Source: Bradyrhizobium septentrionale (lineage in GTDB: Bacteria > Pseudomonadota > Alphaproteobacteria > Rhizobiales > Xanthobacteraceae). Taken from it: a stretch of DNA of 64,000 bases. Location: positions 5,288,501-5,352,500 of the forward strand of contig NZ_CP088285.1 of NCBI RefSeq assembly GCF_011516645.4. Direction: 5' to 3'. Made by a program: the position numbers and the translations under genes. The notes beneath the pieces were generated by a model that saw only the letters and a list, made by a program, of their open reading frames with translations, was not told the origin of the DNA and ran no database searches. Below are positions 56,736-64,000 of the stretch, one piece after another (position 1 is the first letter of the stretch; each line of letters starts with the position of its first letter).

Positions 56736-56805
56736 TTTTCTGGTCCTTTCTCGGTCGAAAACTCGCCGCGCAGTATGCGCGGGTTCGGCGGGGCAGACCA
56801 TCGCA

Positions 56806-57195
56806 TTAGCTATGAAGCCTGGCCGGAAGCGCAAGCTGTCGACGAGGTCCGCAGCGAATGGCAGGTCTCGATCCGCAGGGCCTGTGACGCTCTCGAATTT
56901 GACCGCTCGATCCATCACTACAAGTCCCGTCGCTCCGGCCAGGCTGACCTCGAACAGAAGATCAAGGAGATCTGCAATATTCGCATCCGCTACGGCTACC
57001 GCCGTGTTCACGTCCTGCTGCGTCGTGAAGGCTGGCGCCATGGCCAGAACAAGACGCGGCGCATCTATCGCGAATTGGGCCTGCAATTGCGCAACAGAAC
57101 GCCCAAGCGCCGGGTCAAGGCCAAGCTGCGCGATGATCGCAGGCCGGCGACACGATCGAACGAGACCTGGGCGATGGATTTCGTCCACGATCCTG
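56806..57195 (+). pseudogene. IS3-family OrfB, N-terminal part (element A, right part), frameshifted
   Basis: The sequence resumes element A: MKPGRKRKL, a one-base loss near 56840, then VDEVRSEWQVSIRRACDALE, EICNIRIRYGYRRVHVLLRR and TRSNETWAMDFVHD (first catalytic Asp). The frame then meets the second IS110 fragment at about 57195, so the DDE domain is incomplete. Confidence 0.75.
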
Positions 57196-57533
57196 GCGAC
57201 CGGACACAAGTACTCCTTCTCGGCGGATTCCACGCGTGCTCGTTCCTCAGCTCTCTTCGCGGGGATGTTGTAATCATAGGCCGATCCACGCTTGGCATGG
57301 CTGGTGGGTAATCCAGCGCGCAGTTCGATGCTCCGGAACTTGCGTGCCAGCAGGGCCGGCCTGGTCCAGATGTAGTCAGTGCTCTTAGTCAGCATATGCC
57401 AGATGATCATCGTCAGCTTCCGCGCCGTCGCGACTGCCGCGATGTGCTTGCCGCGTCGTGAAGCCACGCCCTGGAAGAATGCACGCAGCGGTCCCGGCGA
57501 ACGGGCTACAGCCCATGCTGCTTCGACGAGCAT
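57195..57533 (-). pseudogene. Second IS110-family transposase, C-terminal fragment
   Basis: The minus frame from about 57533 reads LVEAAWAVARSPGPLRAFFQ, RRGKHIAAVATARKLTMIIW and HMLTKSTDYIWTRPALLARK. This is the C-terminal Transposase_20 region of a different IS110 from the one at 53.6 kb. It is fused to the IS3 OrfB fragment, and its N-terminal half is absent. Confidence 0.7.
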
Positions 57534-57920
57534 TCCGCGAGCTTGGCCGCGGCCCTGCTTGGTGATCCTGTCCGATCATGATCGAGCTGATTCGGATAAT
57601 GGCGGCAATCGGCATCGCGCTGGTCGAATCAATCGTCGCCTGGTTCGAGACCAAGGCCGTGCTTGAGCGAGGGCAACTCTCAGGCCAGTCAGCACGGCCT
57701 GACTCGTCACCGGACAGCGGATCATAATTTCTGACATATCGAACTCGGCTGCAACTAAGCCTTGCTATATATTCATGACAGCGCGCAGTGTGAGGCTCAG
57801 AGATGAGAAAGAGCGACGTAATATGTTCCTGCTGCGGCGCCGGTTTTCGTCGCCTCGAATTATCATCACAGCCCGGGAAGAAAGGCGAGTATCGCTGCCC
57901 GGCTGACCTTGCCCCGCGGG
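57534..57920. other. Spacer, no gene recognised
   Basis: About 390 bases with no recognisable protein family. A short frame from 57579 (MIELIRIMAAIGIALVESIV on plus) looks like a hydrophobic helix but is too short and unsupported to call. Confidence 0.4.
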
Positions 57921-57967
57921 TTTAATCCAGTTTGAAGTTCGTTCTGGCCCACGACAAGGACCAGAGC

Positions 57968-58234
57968 ATGAAGCGCAGCCGCTTTTCGGAAGAGCAGATC
58001 ATCGGGATCTTGAAGGAGCATGAGGCCGGCGTGTCGGTCGCCGATCTGTGCCGCAAGCATGGCGTCAGCGACGCCAGCATCTACAAATGGAAGGCCAAGT
58101 TCGGCGGGCTGGAGGTTTCGGAGGCCAAGCGGCTGAAGACGCTGGAGGATGAGAACACGCGGCTGAAACGGTTGCTGGCCGACGCCATGCTGGACAACGC
58201 AGCCTTGAAGGACCTCGTGGGAAAGAAATGGTGA
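57968..58234 (+). CDS. IS3-family OrfA (element C)
   Basis: An 88-residue protein: [20 protein letters not shown], helix-turn-helix ([20 protein letters not shown]), and a coiled tail ([20 protein letters not shown]). It binds the IS ends and supplies the N-terminal part of the OrfAB transposase. It ends in ATGGTGA, overlapping the OrfB start, so OrfB could be made by frameshifting or re-initiation. Confidence 0.85.
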   Translation: MKRSRFSEEQIIGILKEHEAGVSVADLCRKHGVSDASIYKWKAKFGGLEVSEAKRLKTLEDENTRLKRLLADAMLDNAALKDLVGKKW

Positions 58235-59157
58235 CGCCCGCGGCCAAGCGGAAAGCTGTCGCCCATCTCCGAGACGCCTTCGGGATGAGCGAACGGCGGG
58301 CGTGTAAAGCCATCGGCTGCTGTCGCATGACCATGAGATACCAGACGACCCGGGCGGACGATGCCGGTCTTCGCCAACGCATGAGGGCGATCGCCCACGA
58401 GCGCCGCCGCTTTGGCTATCGGCGCCTCCACGTTCGGCTCAAGCGGGAGGGCTATGTGATCAACCACAAGAAGCTGTTCCGGCTCTACCGGGAAGAGAAG
58501 CTTGCGGTGCGTCGCCGTGGCGGCCGCAGGCGGGCGATCGGGACCCGGGCGCCGATGACGGTGCCGATGGCGCCGAACGACCGCTGGTCGCTCGACTTCG
58601 TATCGGATCAGCTCACCGATGGTCGCCGTTTCCGTATCCTCACCGTGGTCGACGACTGCACCCGCGAGTGCCTGGCGCTGGTGGCCGACACCTCGCTCTC
58701 GGGCACCCGGGTGGCGCGGGAGCTGGACCGGCTGATGATTGAGCGCGGCAAGCCGAAGATGGTGGTCAGCGACAACGGCAGCGAGCTCACCGGCAACGCC
58801 ATCCTGACATGGGCTGATCAGAGCCGCGTGGCATGGCACTACATCGCGCCGGGCAAGCCCATGCAGAATGCCTTCATTGAAAGCTTCAACGGCCGGCTGC
58901 GCGATGAACTGTTGAACGAGACGCTGTTCATGTCGTTGGCCCAGGCCCGTGTCGCGCTCGGATGCTGGCGGGTCGATTACAACGAGGCACGACCACACTC
59001 GCAGCTCGGATGGAAGACGCCGTCCGAGTTCGCCTTCACCTGCCACCTGCGGCGGGAGCTGGCGCTGCGCTATGCCGAGGGCTCCGCGCCAGCTCCCGCC
59101 GCTGCCACCGCCCAACCGGGCAAATCCAACAGCCGGGGCGAACTCAGGACTGGATAA
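58228..59157 (+). CDS. IS3-family OrfB transposase (element C)
   Basis: A 309-residue protein. HTH_21 ([20 protein letters not shown]) is followed by the rve catalytic core with all three acidic residues: Asp in [12 protein letters not shown], Asp in [12 protein letters not shown], Glu in [17 protein letters not shown]. The C-terminal [12 protein letters not shown] motif is present. The length and integrity suggest an active transposase, so this element may be a recent arrival in the nest. Confidence 0.88.
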   Translation: MVTPAAKRKAVAHLRDAFGMSERRACKAIGCCRMTMRYQTTRADDAGLRQRMRAIAHERRRFGYRRLHVRLKREGYVINHKKLFRLYREEKLAVRRRGGRRRAIGTRAPMTVPMAPNDRWSLDFVSDQLTDGRRFRILTVVDDCTRECLALVADTSLSGTRVARELDRLMIERGKPKMVVSDNGSELTGNAILTWADQSRVAWHYIAPGKPMQNAFIESFNGRLRDELLNETLFMSLAQARVALGCWRVDYNEARPHSQLGWKTPSEFAFTCHLRRELALRYAEGSAPAPAAATAQPGKSNSRGELRTG

Positions 59158-59159
59158 AA

Positions 59160-59465
59160 CTTGGGGGCAAGGTCATACAAGATCGACGTGTGGCGAAACA
59201 GCTTACCGAAAGACCGCTGGCGACCAGTAGGGATACACCTACTTTAGACCGTCATGGACTCAATCTTCGACCTATGCCACCCGCCCTCATGCCCGAGCCG
59301 AAGTCGGCGCTCCGTTGAACTCGGTCAGCTTCTGAATGTGCGCGATAGCGGCGCTGACCTCGTCGAACAGCATCTCGAGCATCATCCGCAGGCCTGCCGC
59401 ACCTTCGCGCGGGGATTGGCACTCGCACGCTTCCAGCCGGACGCAGCATCGCCAATCCGAAGGAT
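59160..59465. other. Spacer with coding-like remnants
   Basis: A minus-strand frame (about 59420-59281) reads RMMLEMLFDEVSAAIAHIQK LTEFNG, which looks like the C terminus of a real protein, but I know no family. The last bases before 59466, if joined across the IS to 62318, give a continuous plus frame (SIANPKDTENLQLL). Confidence 0.35.
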
Positions 59466-59525
59466 TGAGCTGCTGCCGGTTTGATGGACACCGAGATTAG
59501 GTGTTTCATGAAGCCGGAGGTGGCG

Positions 59526-59781
59526 ATGAAAAGACGGAAGTTCAGCCGCGAGTTCAAGGTCGAGGCGGTCAAGCTGGTGCGGCAACGTGGGGTGTCGGTG
59601 GCGCAAGCTGGCCGTGACCTGGATGTTCATGAGAATGTTCTCCGCAAATGGGTGAAGGAGTTGGGCTCCGACCCGGCGCAAGCCTTTCCCGGCCACGGGC
59701 AGATGAAGCCGGAGCAGCAGGAGATCGAGCGGCTGCGCCGTGAGGTCGCCAAGCTGAAGGCCGAGCGGGATATCCTAAAAA
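59526..59781 (+). pseudogene. IS3-family OrfA of element D, 3' end replaced by IS110 DNA
   Basis: ATG 59526 encodes KRRKFSREFKVEAVKLVRQR, helix-turn-helix (SVAQAGRDLDVHENVLRKWV), and EIERLRREVAKLKAERDILK. At about 59781 it enters the IS110. The lost tail (AAAYFAKE) is found at 61388-61418, directly before OrfB, showing a precise insertion. Confidence 0.8.
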
Positions 59782-60018
59782 ACTGTCCAGCGCCGTGGCG
59801 TGCCTGCGCGGGGTAGAAACAGCCTTGTGCTATCGTCTGAGGCCGGGAGGGTAGCGGCCGTCAGCTTATTGGAGGCACTGTCCCCGTTAAAAAACGTGGT
59901 CCATGGGTGCATGCGGACTTGAGAGTGGTGACGGCGCTCCGGCGGCGATCCCGATTAGGAAGATGACAAATTGGCATAACCCAGACCCTCCTGCCCATGA
60001 TTGGACGGAGGACCCGCA
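59782..60018 (+). ncRNA. Candidate bridge-RNA region of the IS110 element
   Basis: In IS110-group elements the left noncoding end upstream of the transposase encodes a bridge RNA that pairs with donor and target DNA. This segment has the right place and length and contains G+C-rich hairpin-forming stretches (for example gccgggagggtagcggc). No fold was computed, so this is a positional inference. Confidence 0.35.
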
Positions 60019-61386
60019 ATGCTCAAGACGACAACTGCAGATCGCCCGGAATTGAAGCCAGTCAACGTCGGGGCGGCTGCCATCGACATCGGATCAAAGA
60101 TGCACATGGCCGCCGTGAACCCGGCCTGCACCGATGTCCCAGTGCGCACGTTCAGCACGTTCACACAGGACCTGCATAGTCTGGCGGACTGGTTCAAGAC
60201 ATGCGGTGTGACCAGCGTCGCGATGGAATCCACTGGCGTCTATTGGATCCCGGTCTACGAGATTCTGGAGCAGCGCGGGTTCGAGGTCATTCTGGTCAAC
60301 GCGCGGTATGCCAAGAATGTGCCCGGGCGCAAGACCGATGTCAGCGATGCTGCGTGGTTACGCCAGCTTCATTCCTATGGGCTGTTACGCGGCAGCTTCC
60401 GTCCCGATGCCGAGATTGCGACCCTGCGCGCTTATCTGCGCCAGCGGGAGCGGCTGGTTGAATATGCTGCCGCCCATATCCAGCACATGCAGAAGGCTCT
60501 GATGGAGATGAACCTGCAGCTCCATCATGTCGTCTCGGATATCACCGGAGCGACTGGTATGCGGATTATCCGAGCCATTGTTGCAGGCGAGCGCAATCCC
60601 GACGTTCTGGCAACCTATCGAGACGTGCGCTGCCATTCTTCAACGGAGACGATCCGCGCGGCGCTGATCGGCAACGACCGGGAGGAACATGTCTTCGCTC
60701 TGACCCAATCGCTGGAACTCTACGACATCTACCAGGCGAAGATGCTGGACTGCGACCGCAAGCTCGAAGTCTTGATCGCCGCGCTTAGCAACAGAGAAGC
60801 AAAGCCGGTCGGAAAGCTATCCCAGCCACGCGTAAAGACCAAGCAGGTCAACACACCCACCTTCGATGTCAGGACCGCGCTGTACGGTGTGCTCGGCGTT
60901 GATCTGACTGAGATCCATGGGCTGGGTCCGTCACTCGCATTGAAGCTCGTCGGCGAGTGCGGCAAGGATCTGAGGGCGTGGCCAACCGCCAAGCACTTCA
61001 CCTCTTGGCTCTGCCTCGCACCCGGCAACAAAATCTCCGGTGGCAAGGTACTATCTTCACGCACGCGGAGATCCTCCAGCCGGGCAGCCGCACTACTGCG
61101 ATTGGCAGCCACAACCGTGGGGCGGAGCGATACGGCGCTCGGAGCATTCTATCGCCGGCTGTCCTCACGCGCGGGCAAGTCGAAGGCGGTGACGGCGACC
61201 GCCCGCAAGATTGCAGTTTTATTCTACAACACACTCCGGCATGGCATGAGCTACAGGGATCCAGGTGCCGACCAATATGAGCGACAATATCGCAGCCGCG
61301 TCCTCGCTAACCTTCAGCGCCGGGCCAAATCGCTCGGCTTTGTCTTGCAGGCCATTCCGTGCAACGCCAATCAGGCTGTTTCTTAG
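60019..61386 (+). CDS. IS110-family transposase (RuvC-like DEDD, Transposase_20), intact
   Basis: A 455-residue protein from ATG 60019 (an earlier in-frame start at 60001 is possible). The DEDD domain has AAIDIGSKMHMAAV (Asp), VAMESTGVYWIPVYEILEQR (Glu) and GRKTDVSDAAWLRQLHSYGL (Asp pair). The C-terminal Transposase_20 domain has EIHGLGPSLALKLVGECGKD and WLCLAPGNKISGGKVLSSRT, with the serine region typical of these recombinases. IS110 enzymes insert by an RNA-guided, serine-dependent recombination rather than DDE chemistry. No defects seen. Confidence 0.9.
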   Translation: MLKTTTADRPELKPVNVGAAAIDIGSKMHMAAVNPACTDVPVRTFSTFTQDLHSLADWFKTCGVTSVAMESTGVYWIPVYEILEQRGFEVILVNARYAKNVPGRKTDVSDAAWLRQLHSYGLLRGSFRPDAEIATLRAYLRQRERLVEYAAAHIQHMQKALMEMNLQLHHVVSDITGATGMRIIRAIVAGERNPDVLATYRDVRCHSSTETIRAALIGNDREEHVFALTQSLELYDIYQAKMLDCDRKLEVLIAALSNREAKPVGKLSQPRVKTKQVNTPTFDVRTALYGVLGVDLTEIHGLGPSLALKLVGECGKDLRAWPTAKHFTSWLCLAPGNKISGGKVLSSRTRRSSSRAAALLRLAATTVGRSDTALGAFYRRLSSRAGKSKAVTATARKIAVLFYNTLRHGMSYRDPGADQYERQYRSRVLANLQRRAKSLGFVLQAIPCNANQAVS

Positions 61387-61419
61387 GAAGGCCGCAGCCT
61401 ACTTCGCGAAGGAAGCGAC

Positions 61420-62286
61420 ATGAAGTTCGCCTTCGTCGCGAAGCACCGGACGATCTGGCCGGTGGCATGGCTATGCGATGCGCTGGGAGTGTCGCGGTCG
61501 GGCTTCCATGCCTGGCTGAACCGCTCTCCCAGCGCCAGATCCCGCAGCGACGAGGAGCTCGGCGGCAAGGTCAAGGCCAGCTTCGCCGCCAGCGACCGCA
61601 CCTATGGCGCACGCCGGGTGTGGCGTGACCTGCTCGCCGACGGGGCGGATTGCGGCCTGCACCGGATTGAGCGGCTGATGCGCCTGCAAGGCTTGCGGGC
61701 GCGGCCGCGACGTCGGCGCTTACCGAAGGACAGCGGCGATCGACAGCTCGAGACCGTACCGGCGAACCTCCTTGACCGGCAGTTCGCCGCCGAGCGGCCG
61801 AACCAGAAGTGGATCGCCGACTTCACCTATCTCTGGACGGCCGAAGGCTGGCTCTATGTCGCAGCGGTGATCGACCTGTTCTCACGCCGCGTGGTGGGCT
61901 GGTCGATGAGTGCCGCCATGACGGCACAGCTCGTGACGGACGCATTGTTGATGGCCGTCTGGCGGCGCGGCAAGCCGGATGCGCTGTTGCATCACTCCGA
62001 CCAGGGCAGCCAGTACACCAGCGAGCAGTTCCAGCGCCTGATGGCCGACCACGGCATCGTTTGCAGCATGAGCCGCTCCGGCAACGTCTGGGACAACGCG
62101 GCGATGGAGAGCTTCTTCTCCTCGCTCAAGACCGAGCGTACGGCCAACAAGATTTATCAAACCAGAGATGAGGCACGCGCCGATGTGTTCGACTACATCG
62201 AACGATTTTACAACACGACCCGCAGGCACTCGACCATCGGCTATCTCAGCCCGGTTGAGTTCGAGCGCAAGGTGGGATTAGCTTAA
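61420..62286 (+). CDS. IS3-family OrfB transposase of element D, separated from its OrfA
   Basis: A 288-residue protein: VAWLCDALGVSRSGFHAWLN (HTH_21), TYGARRVWRDLLADGADCGL, then the rve core with Asp in KWIADFTYLWTAEGWLYVAA, Asp in LLHHSDQGSQYTSEQF, and Glu in NAAMESFFSSLKTER. The C-terminal HSTIGYLSPVEFE motif is present. The frame is intact, but OrfA is cut 1.6 kb upstream by the IS110, so the usual OrfAB fusion cannot form. Confidence 0.85.
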   Translation: MKFAFVAKHRTIWPVAWLCDALGVSRSGFHAWLNRSPSARSRSDEELGGKVKASFAASDRTYGARRVWRDLLADGADCGLHRIERLMRLQGLRARPRRRRLPKDSGDRQLETVPANLLDRQFAAERPNQKWIADFTYLWTAEGWLYVAAVIDLFSRRVVGWSMSAAMTAQLVTDALLMAVWRRGKPDALLHHSDQGSQYTSEQFQRLMADHGIVCSMSRSGNVWDNAAMESFFSSLKTERTANKIYQTRDEARADVFDYIERFYNTTRRHSTIGYLSPVEFERKVGLA

Positions 62287-62316
62287 GCGGGTGTCCATCA
62301 AACCGGCAGCAGCTCA

Positions 62317-62488
62317 GGATACCGAAAATCTCCAATTGCTCCACGCCATCTCTACTTTCGCCGCGCACCACAAGAACAAGGCGCTGGTCCGGCATCCTTT
62401 CGAAGAAACTCACGATGGCGAGACCGTCAAGTTTTATGCCGAAGAGGAGGACATTCTGATCATCTGCCGAAGCTTGGTGTCCCGATGA
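62317..62488 (+). pseudogene. 3' part of a small gene interrupted by IS3 element D
   Basis: The frame reads DTENLQLLHAISTFAAHHKN, VRHPFEETHDGETVKFYAEE and EDILIICRSLVSR to a stop at 62486-62488. Removing the IS and one ggat copy extends it leftward into 59400-59465. It looks like genuine acidic protein with a basic middle. No family recognised. Confidence 0.4.
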
Positions 62489-62812
62489 TCATGCGTCGGA
62501 TCCAAAATGCGCGTCGATCGCTGCTGCACTTAGAAGCGACGCCTTTGCGACCAAAGTGCCATTTGAAGCCGGTGTTCGACAGCTTCTTCCGCGTTTTCCG
62601 CGAAACCTGAATCCAGGTTTGAGCGGCTTGCCCGTCCGCAATCGCAGGAACCGCTCGAGGGCCACGCCCGGCGCGCACCGCAATCCTTAGAAGGCGGCTT
62701 GCTTGTCGCGTGCGGCCCGGCGAACCGACTGTACCAGGTCGGCGATGTCGCGACGGATCGGCCACATCGCATCGAACGAGTTCCTAATAAGATGGGACCT
62801 GCTCTTCATTGA
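62489..62812. other. Spacer, no supportable gene
   Basis: About 320 bases. Overlapping minus frames are open but Arg-rich and featureless; none has a ribosome binding site or known motif. Confidence 0.45.
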
Positions 62813-63022
62813 TCAGACTAGCAGGCTCGTAAAGAATGATTCGGTGACCTCACTGACTGACGGCTCCTTCTCGTTAGAAGTGGCGACGGTGACGAATTGG
62901 TTTTTGCAGTTCCAGCAGTGCCAAAGATCCTGGACTTCCTGCGCGTTGGCGCGTTCATACCATTCGAGATGGACTAACCCAGAACCACACCGAGGACACT
63001 GTGGTTTTGAGATCGATGTCAT
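62813..63022 (-). CDS. Small zinc-ribbon protein
   Basis: A 69-residue protein from ATG 63022, preceded by a strong AGGAGG six bases upstream. Two Cys pairs (PQCPRCGSGLVHLEW and DLWHCWNCKNQF) form a zinc ribbon. An acidic tail ends TESFFTSLLV. Zinc ribbons of this size often bind nucleic acid or act as small regulators. Seen in bradyrhizobial genomes as hypothetical proteins. Intact; a longer start at 63091 is unlikely given the ribosome binding site. Confidence 0.65.
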   Translation of the reverse strand: MTSISKPQCPRCGSGLVHLEWYERANAQEVQDLWHCWNCKNQFVTVATSNEKEPSVSEVTESFFTSLLV

Positions 63023-63200
63023 GTGGAACCTCCTTCGTTTCGCATTGTGCAGCGTGCCATTCCTGGTAGTTTCGGAAATGATCTGTATCAAGATTGCTCG
63101 TGAGAGATGAGCCGCGCGGTAATTGCCGCGTACTTAAAGATCGGCGACATCCGGGATCGAAAGCCTTCGCTTGTGCAGTCAAGTCGGCATTTGCCTTAGA

Positions 63201-63653
63201 TCAAGAGTTTACGATTGCGGCTGGCTGTTCCCGCAGCTTCGCCTTCTCAAGCGTAACGAGATCACGGCAGCCCTCGCAGGCAAGTTGTGGTTCGTCGTGA
63301 GGCCCCGGCATAGCGTACTCATATCCATAGCCGGAAGCAGGACCGGGAGGATTGGAGCCGAAAAGCCCGTGGCCTTGCCCCGGATCGTCCTTAAGGACGC
63401 AGCGAGGACAGTACCGGTCGGCGGCCTTGCCGAGTTGGCATCCAAATTCTTTCCGAAGGGCGTCTCCCTGCCACGTCGTGCCATCGCGCCTGACGATCTT
63501 TCTGGCGCGCGCGAAAGCATGGCGTTCAGCCGCGTCGTCGCCAATACGGATCGTCTGGTCCAAGTGGAAAGGGCAAACCGCTATGGCATGGGTCGTTTCC
63601 AGCGCGTAGTGTACGGCTGAACCGAGATCATCCGCGTAATAGGTTCCGGACAT
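63201..63653 (-). CDS. Conserved-looking protein with a Cys pair, unknown function
   Basis: A 150-residue protein from ATG 63653, with AGGAGG seven bases before. It begins SGTYYADDLGSAVHYALETT and HAIAVCPFHLDQTIRIG, and has a RYCPRCVLKDDPG segment and a later CEGC. The paired cysteines suggest metal binding. The gene is intact and lies upstream of the zinc-ribbon gene on the same strand, but 178 bases separate them. No named family recognised. Confidence 0.55.
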   Translation of the reverse strand: MSGTYYADDLGSAVHYALETTHAIAVCPFHLDQTIRIGDDAAERHAFARARKIVRRDGTTWQGDALRKEFGCQLGKAADRYCPRCVLKDDPGQGHGLFGSNPPGPASGYGYEYAMPGPHDEPQLACEGCRDLVTLEKAKLREQPAAIVNS

Positions 63654-64000
63654 GCGCGCCTCCTGCTCGGACGTAGCGGGCTCGGAGTACCTGTTGGTCC
63701 GAGCCCATAGCCTAAATAGCTTTAGACAGGCAGGTTGTTCGGCTACACCGCTTGTCTAGCGCGATACAGCAACCGTGTTTTTGATGTAGCGCAAAGAAGC
63801 TCCGCTCTTGGTCAGAGAAGTGCCAGCTGCGTATGCCGCCCGGGTGTTGCCGTTGCGGCAAGCGTGCCCCCGGCGTGTAGAGGATGCCCATTCACCCGGA
63901 CCCACAGCAGCAGGATTAGGGACAGATTCGCGTGGCCGAAAGCATCGCGGATAAGTTTCACGCATCTATGATCGGCGTTTCAGCGTCCGCCATCGATCCT
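63654..64000. other. Window end, no gene recognised
   Basis: About 350 bases with only short overlapping frames on both strands and no motifs, hairpins or RNA genes seen. Confidence 0.45.

Larger units (their letters stand above)
53517..56805 (-). mobile_element. IS110-family element, itself split by IS3 and group II intron DNA
   Basis: The left end contains tatggtctgccccgcc and the right end ggcggggcagaccatcgc, in opposite orientation, inside the IS3 element A. The transposase on the minus strand is present as an N-terminal part (56735-56283) and a C-terminal part (54230-53658). The DNA between is an IS3 fragment plus a group II intron. The noncoding 3' part (53517-53657) is larger than the 5' part, as in IS1111-type members. 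Confidence 0.55.
57921..59159 (+). mobile_element. IS3-family insertion sequence, apparently complete (element C)
   Basis: The left end begins tttaatccagtttgaagttc and the right end, read inward, ttttatccagtcctgagttc: an imperfect inverted repeat. OrfA and OrfB between are both uninterrupted and overlap by 7 bases. The size is about 1.24 kb. It is the only IS3 here with both genes intact and adjacent. Confidence 0.7.
59782..61387 (+). mobile_element. IS110-family insertion sequence inside IS3 element D
   Basis: The boundaries are set by the point where the OrfA frame breaks (about 59781) and where its last codons resume (about 61388). A noncoding 5' segment of about 237 bases precedes the transposase, and nearly none follows it, the layout of the IS110 group. 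No terminal inverted repeats are apparent, as expected for that group. Confidence 0.75.
59466..62316 (+). mobile_element. IS3-family insertion sequence (element D), split by an IS110, GGAT duplication
   Basis: The left end tgagctgctgccggtttgat at 59466 and the right end (inward the same) at 62316 form a perfect 27-base inverted repeat. The flanking ggat at 59462-59465 and 62317-62320 is a 4-bp target duplication. OrfA lies left and OrfB right of an inserted IS110. Without the IS110 the element would be about 1.25 kb. Confidence 0.85.

Noticed and set aside
63735..63971. Frames at the right edge of the window
   Set aside because: Overlapping on both strands, low-complexity, without start signals or motifs.

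Overview
The window looks like accessory DNA from a rhizobial alphaproteobacterium, most likely a Bradyrhizobium symbiosis-island region. The basis is high G+C, two type III effector genes (a NopM-like LRR ubiquitin ligase and a C48 Ulp-type protease), DUF736 and relaxase genes, many small proteins of a bradyrhizobial kind, and a very high density of insertion sequences, most of them decayed. This is judged from family recognition by eye; no database search was run.

Layout. 0-2.5 kb: mobilisation genes (DUF736, a frameshifted MobC-like gene, a relaxase). 2.7-5.6 kb: the two divergent effector genes. 5.6-10.9 kb: transposase debris (IS5-like, IS66), an interrupting serine-recombinase cassette, and a 5'-truncated tyrosine integrase. 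11-20.6 kb: a CruF-like membrane protein, a tRNA-Val 3' remnant, several pseudogenes (zinc finger, ABC binding protein, autotransporter-like metallopeptidase, MFS), a cold-shock protein, a complete but frameshifted IS701-like element, an M41-like protein and small unknown proteins. 20.6-24.6 kb: an IS3 element, a decayed NRPS tail (carrier protein plus reductase), and an intact Sfp-type phosphopantetheinyl transferase. 24.8-30 kb: IS debris, broken DUF262, DUF3800 and a possible NTPase N terminus, an intact creatininase-family gene between direct repeats, and a PlsY-like protein. 30-32.2 kb: a small gene and a large serine recombinase whose 3' end runs antisense into an intact tRNA-Arg(CCG). 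32.4-34.1 kb: an IS1380-family element.

34.1-53.2 kb is the centrepiece. A divergent Fe(II)/2-oxoglutarate oxygenase (HxE type) sits beside a 17.4-kb nonribosomal peptide synthetase with five modules: formyltransferase, partial C, A-PCP, then C-A-PCP four times, then thioesterase. The gene is split by a one-base deletion in a G tract. Specificity codes read by eye suggest Val, Phe, Ala (least certain), Ser, Tyr. The first three elongation C domains carry the HHxxxxxGD motif of dual epimerisation/condensation domains. A plausible product is therefore an (N-formyl)-D-Val-D-Phe-D-Ala-L-Ser-L-Tyr peptide, possibly hydroxylated. Adenylation cores appear to have been exchanged between almost identical module scaffolds. 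One core was duplicated and differs at the key code residue (Trp to Ser), a Phe-to-Tyr type change. The intact phosphopantetheinyl transferase at 23.6 kb could prime the carrier domains.

53.2-62.3 kb is a nest of elements: an IS3 split by an IS110, which holds an IS3 fragment split by a group II intron; then a second IS110 fragment, an apparently complete IS3, and another IS3 split by an intact IS110. 62.3-64 kb carries a gene fragment and two small zinc-motif proteins.
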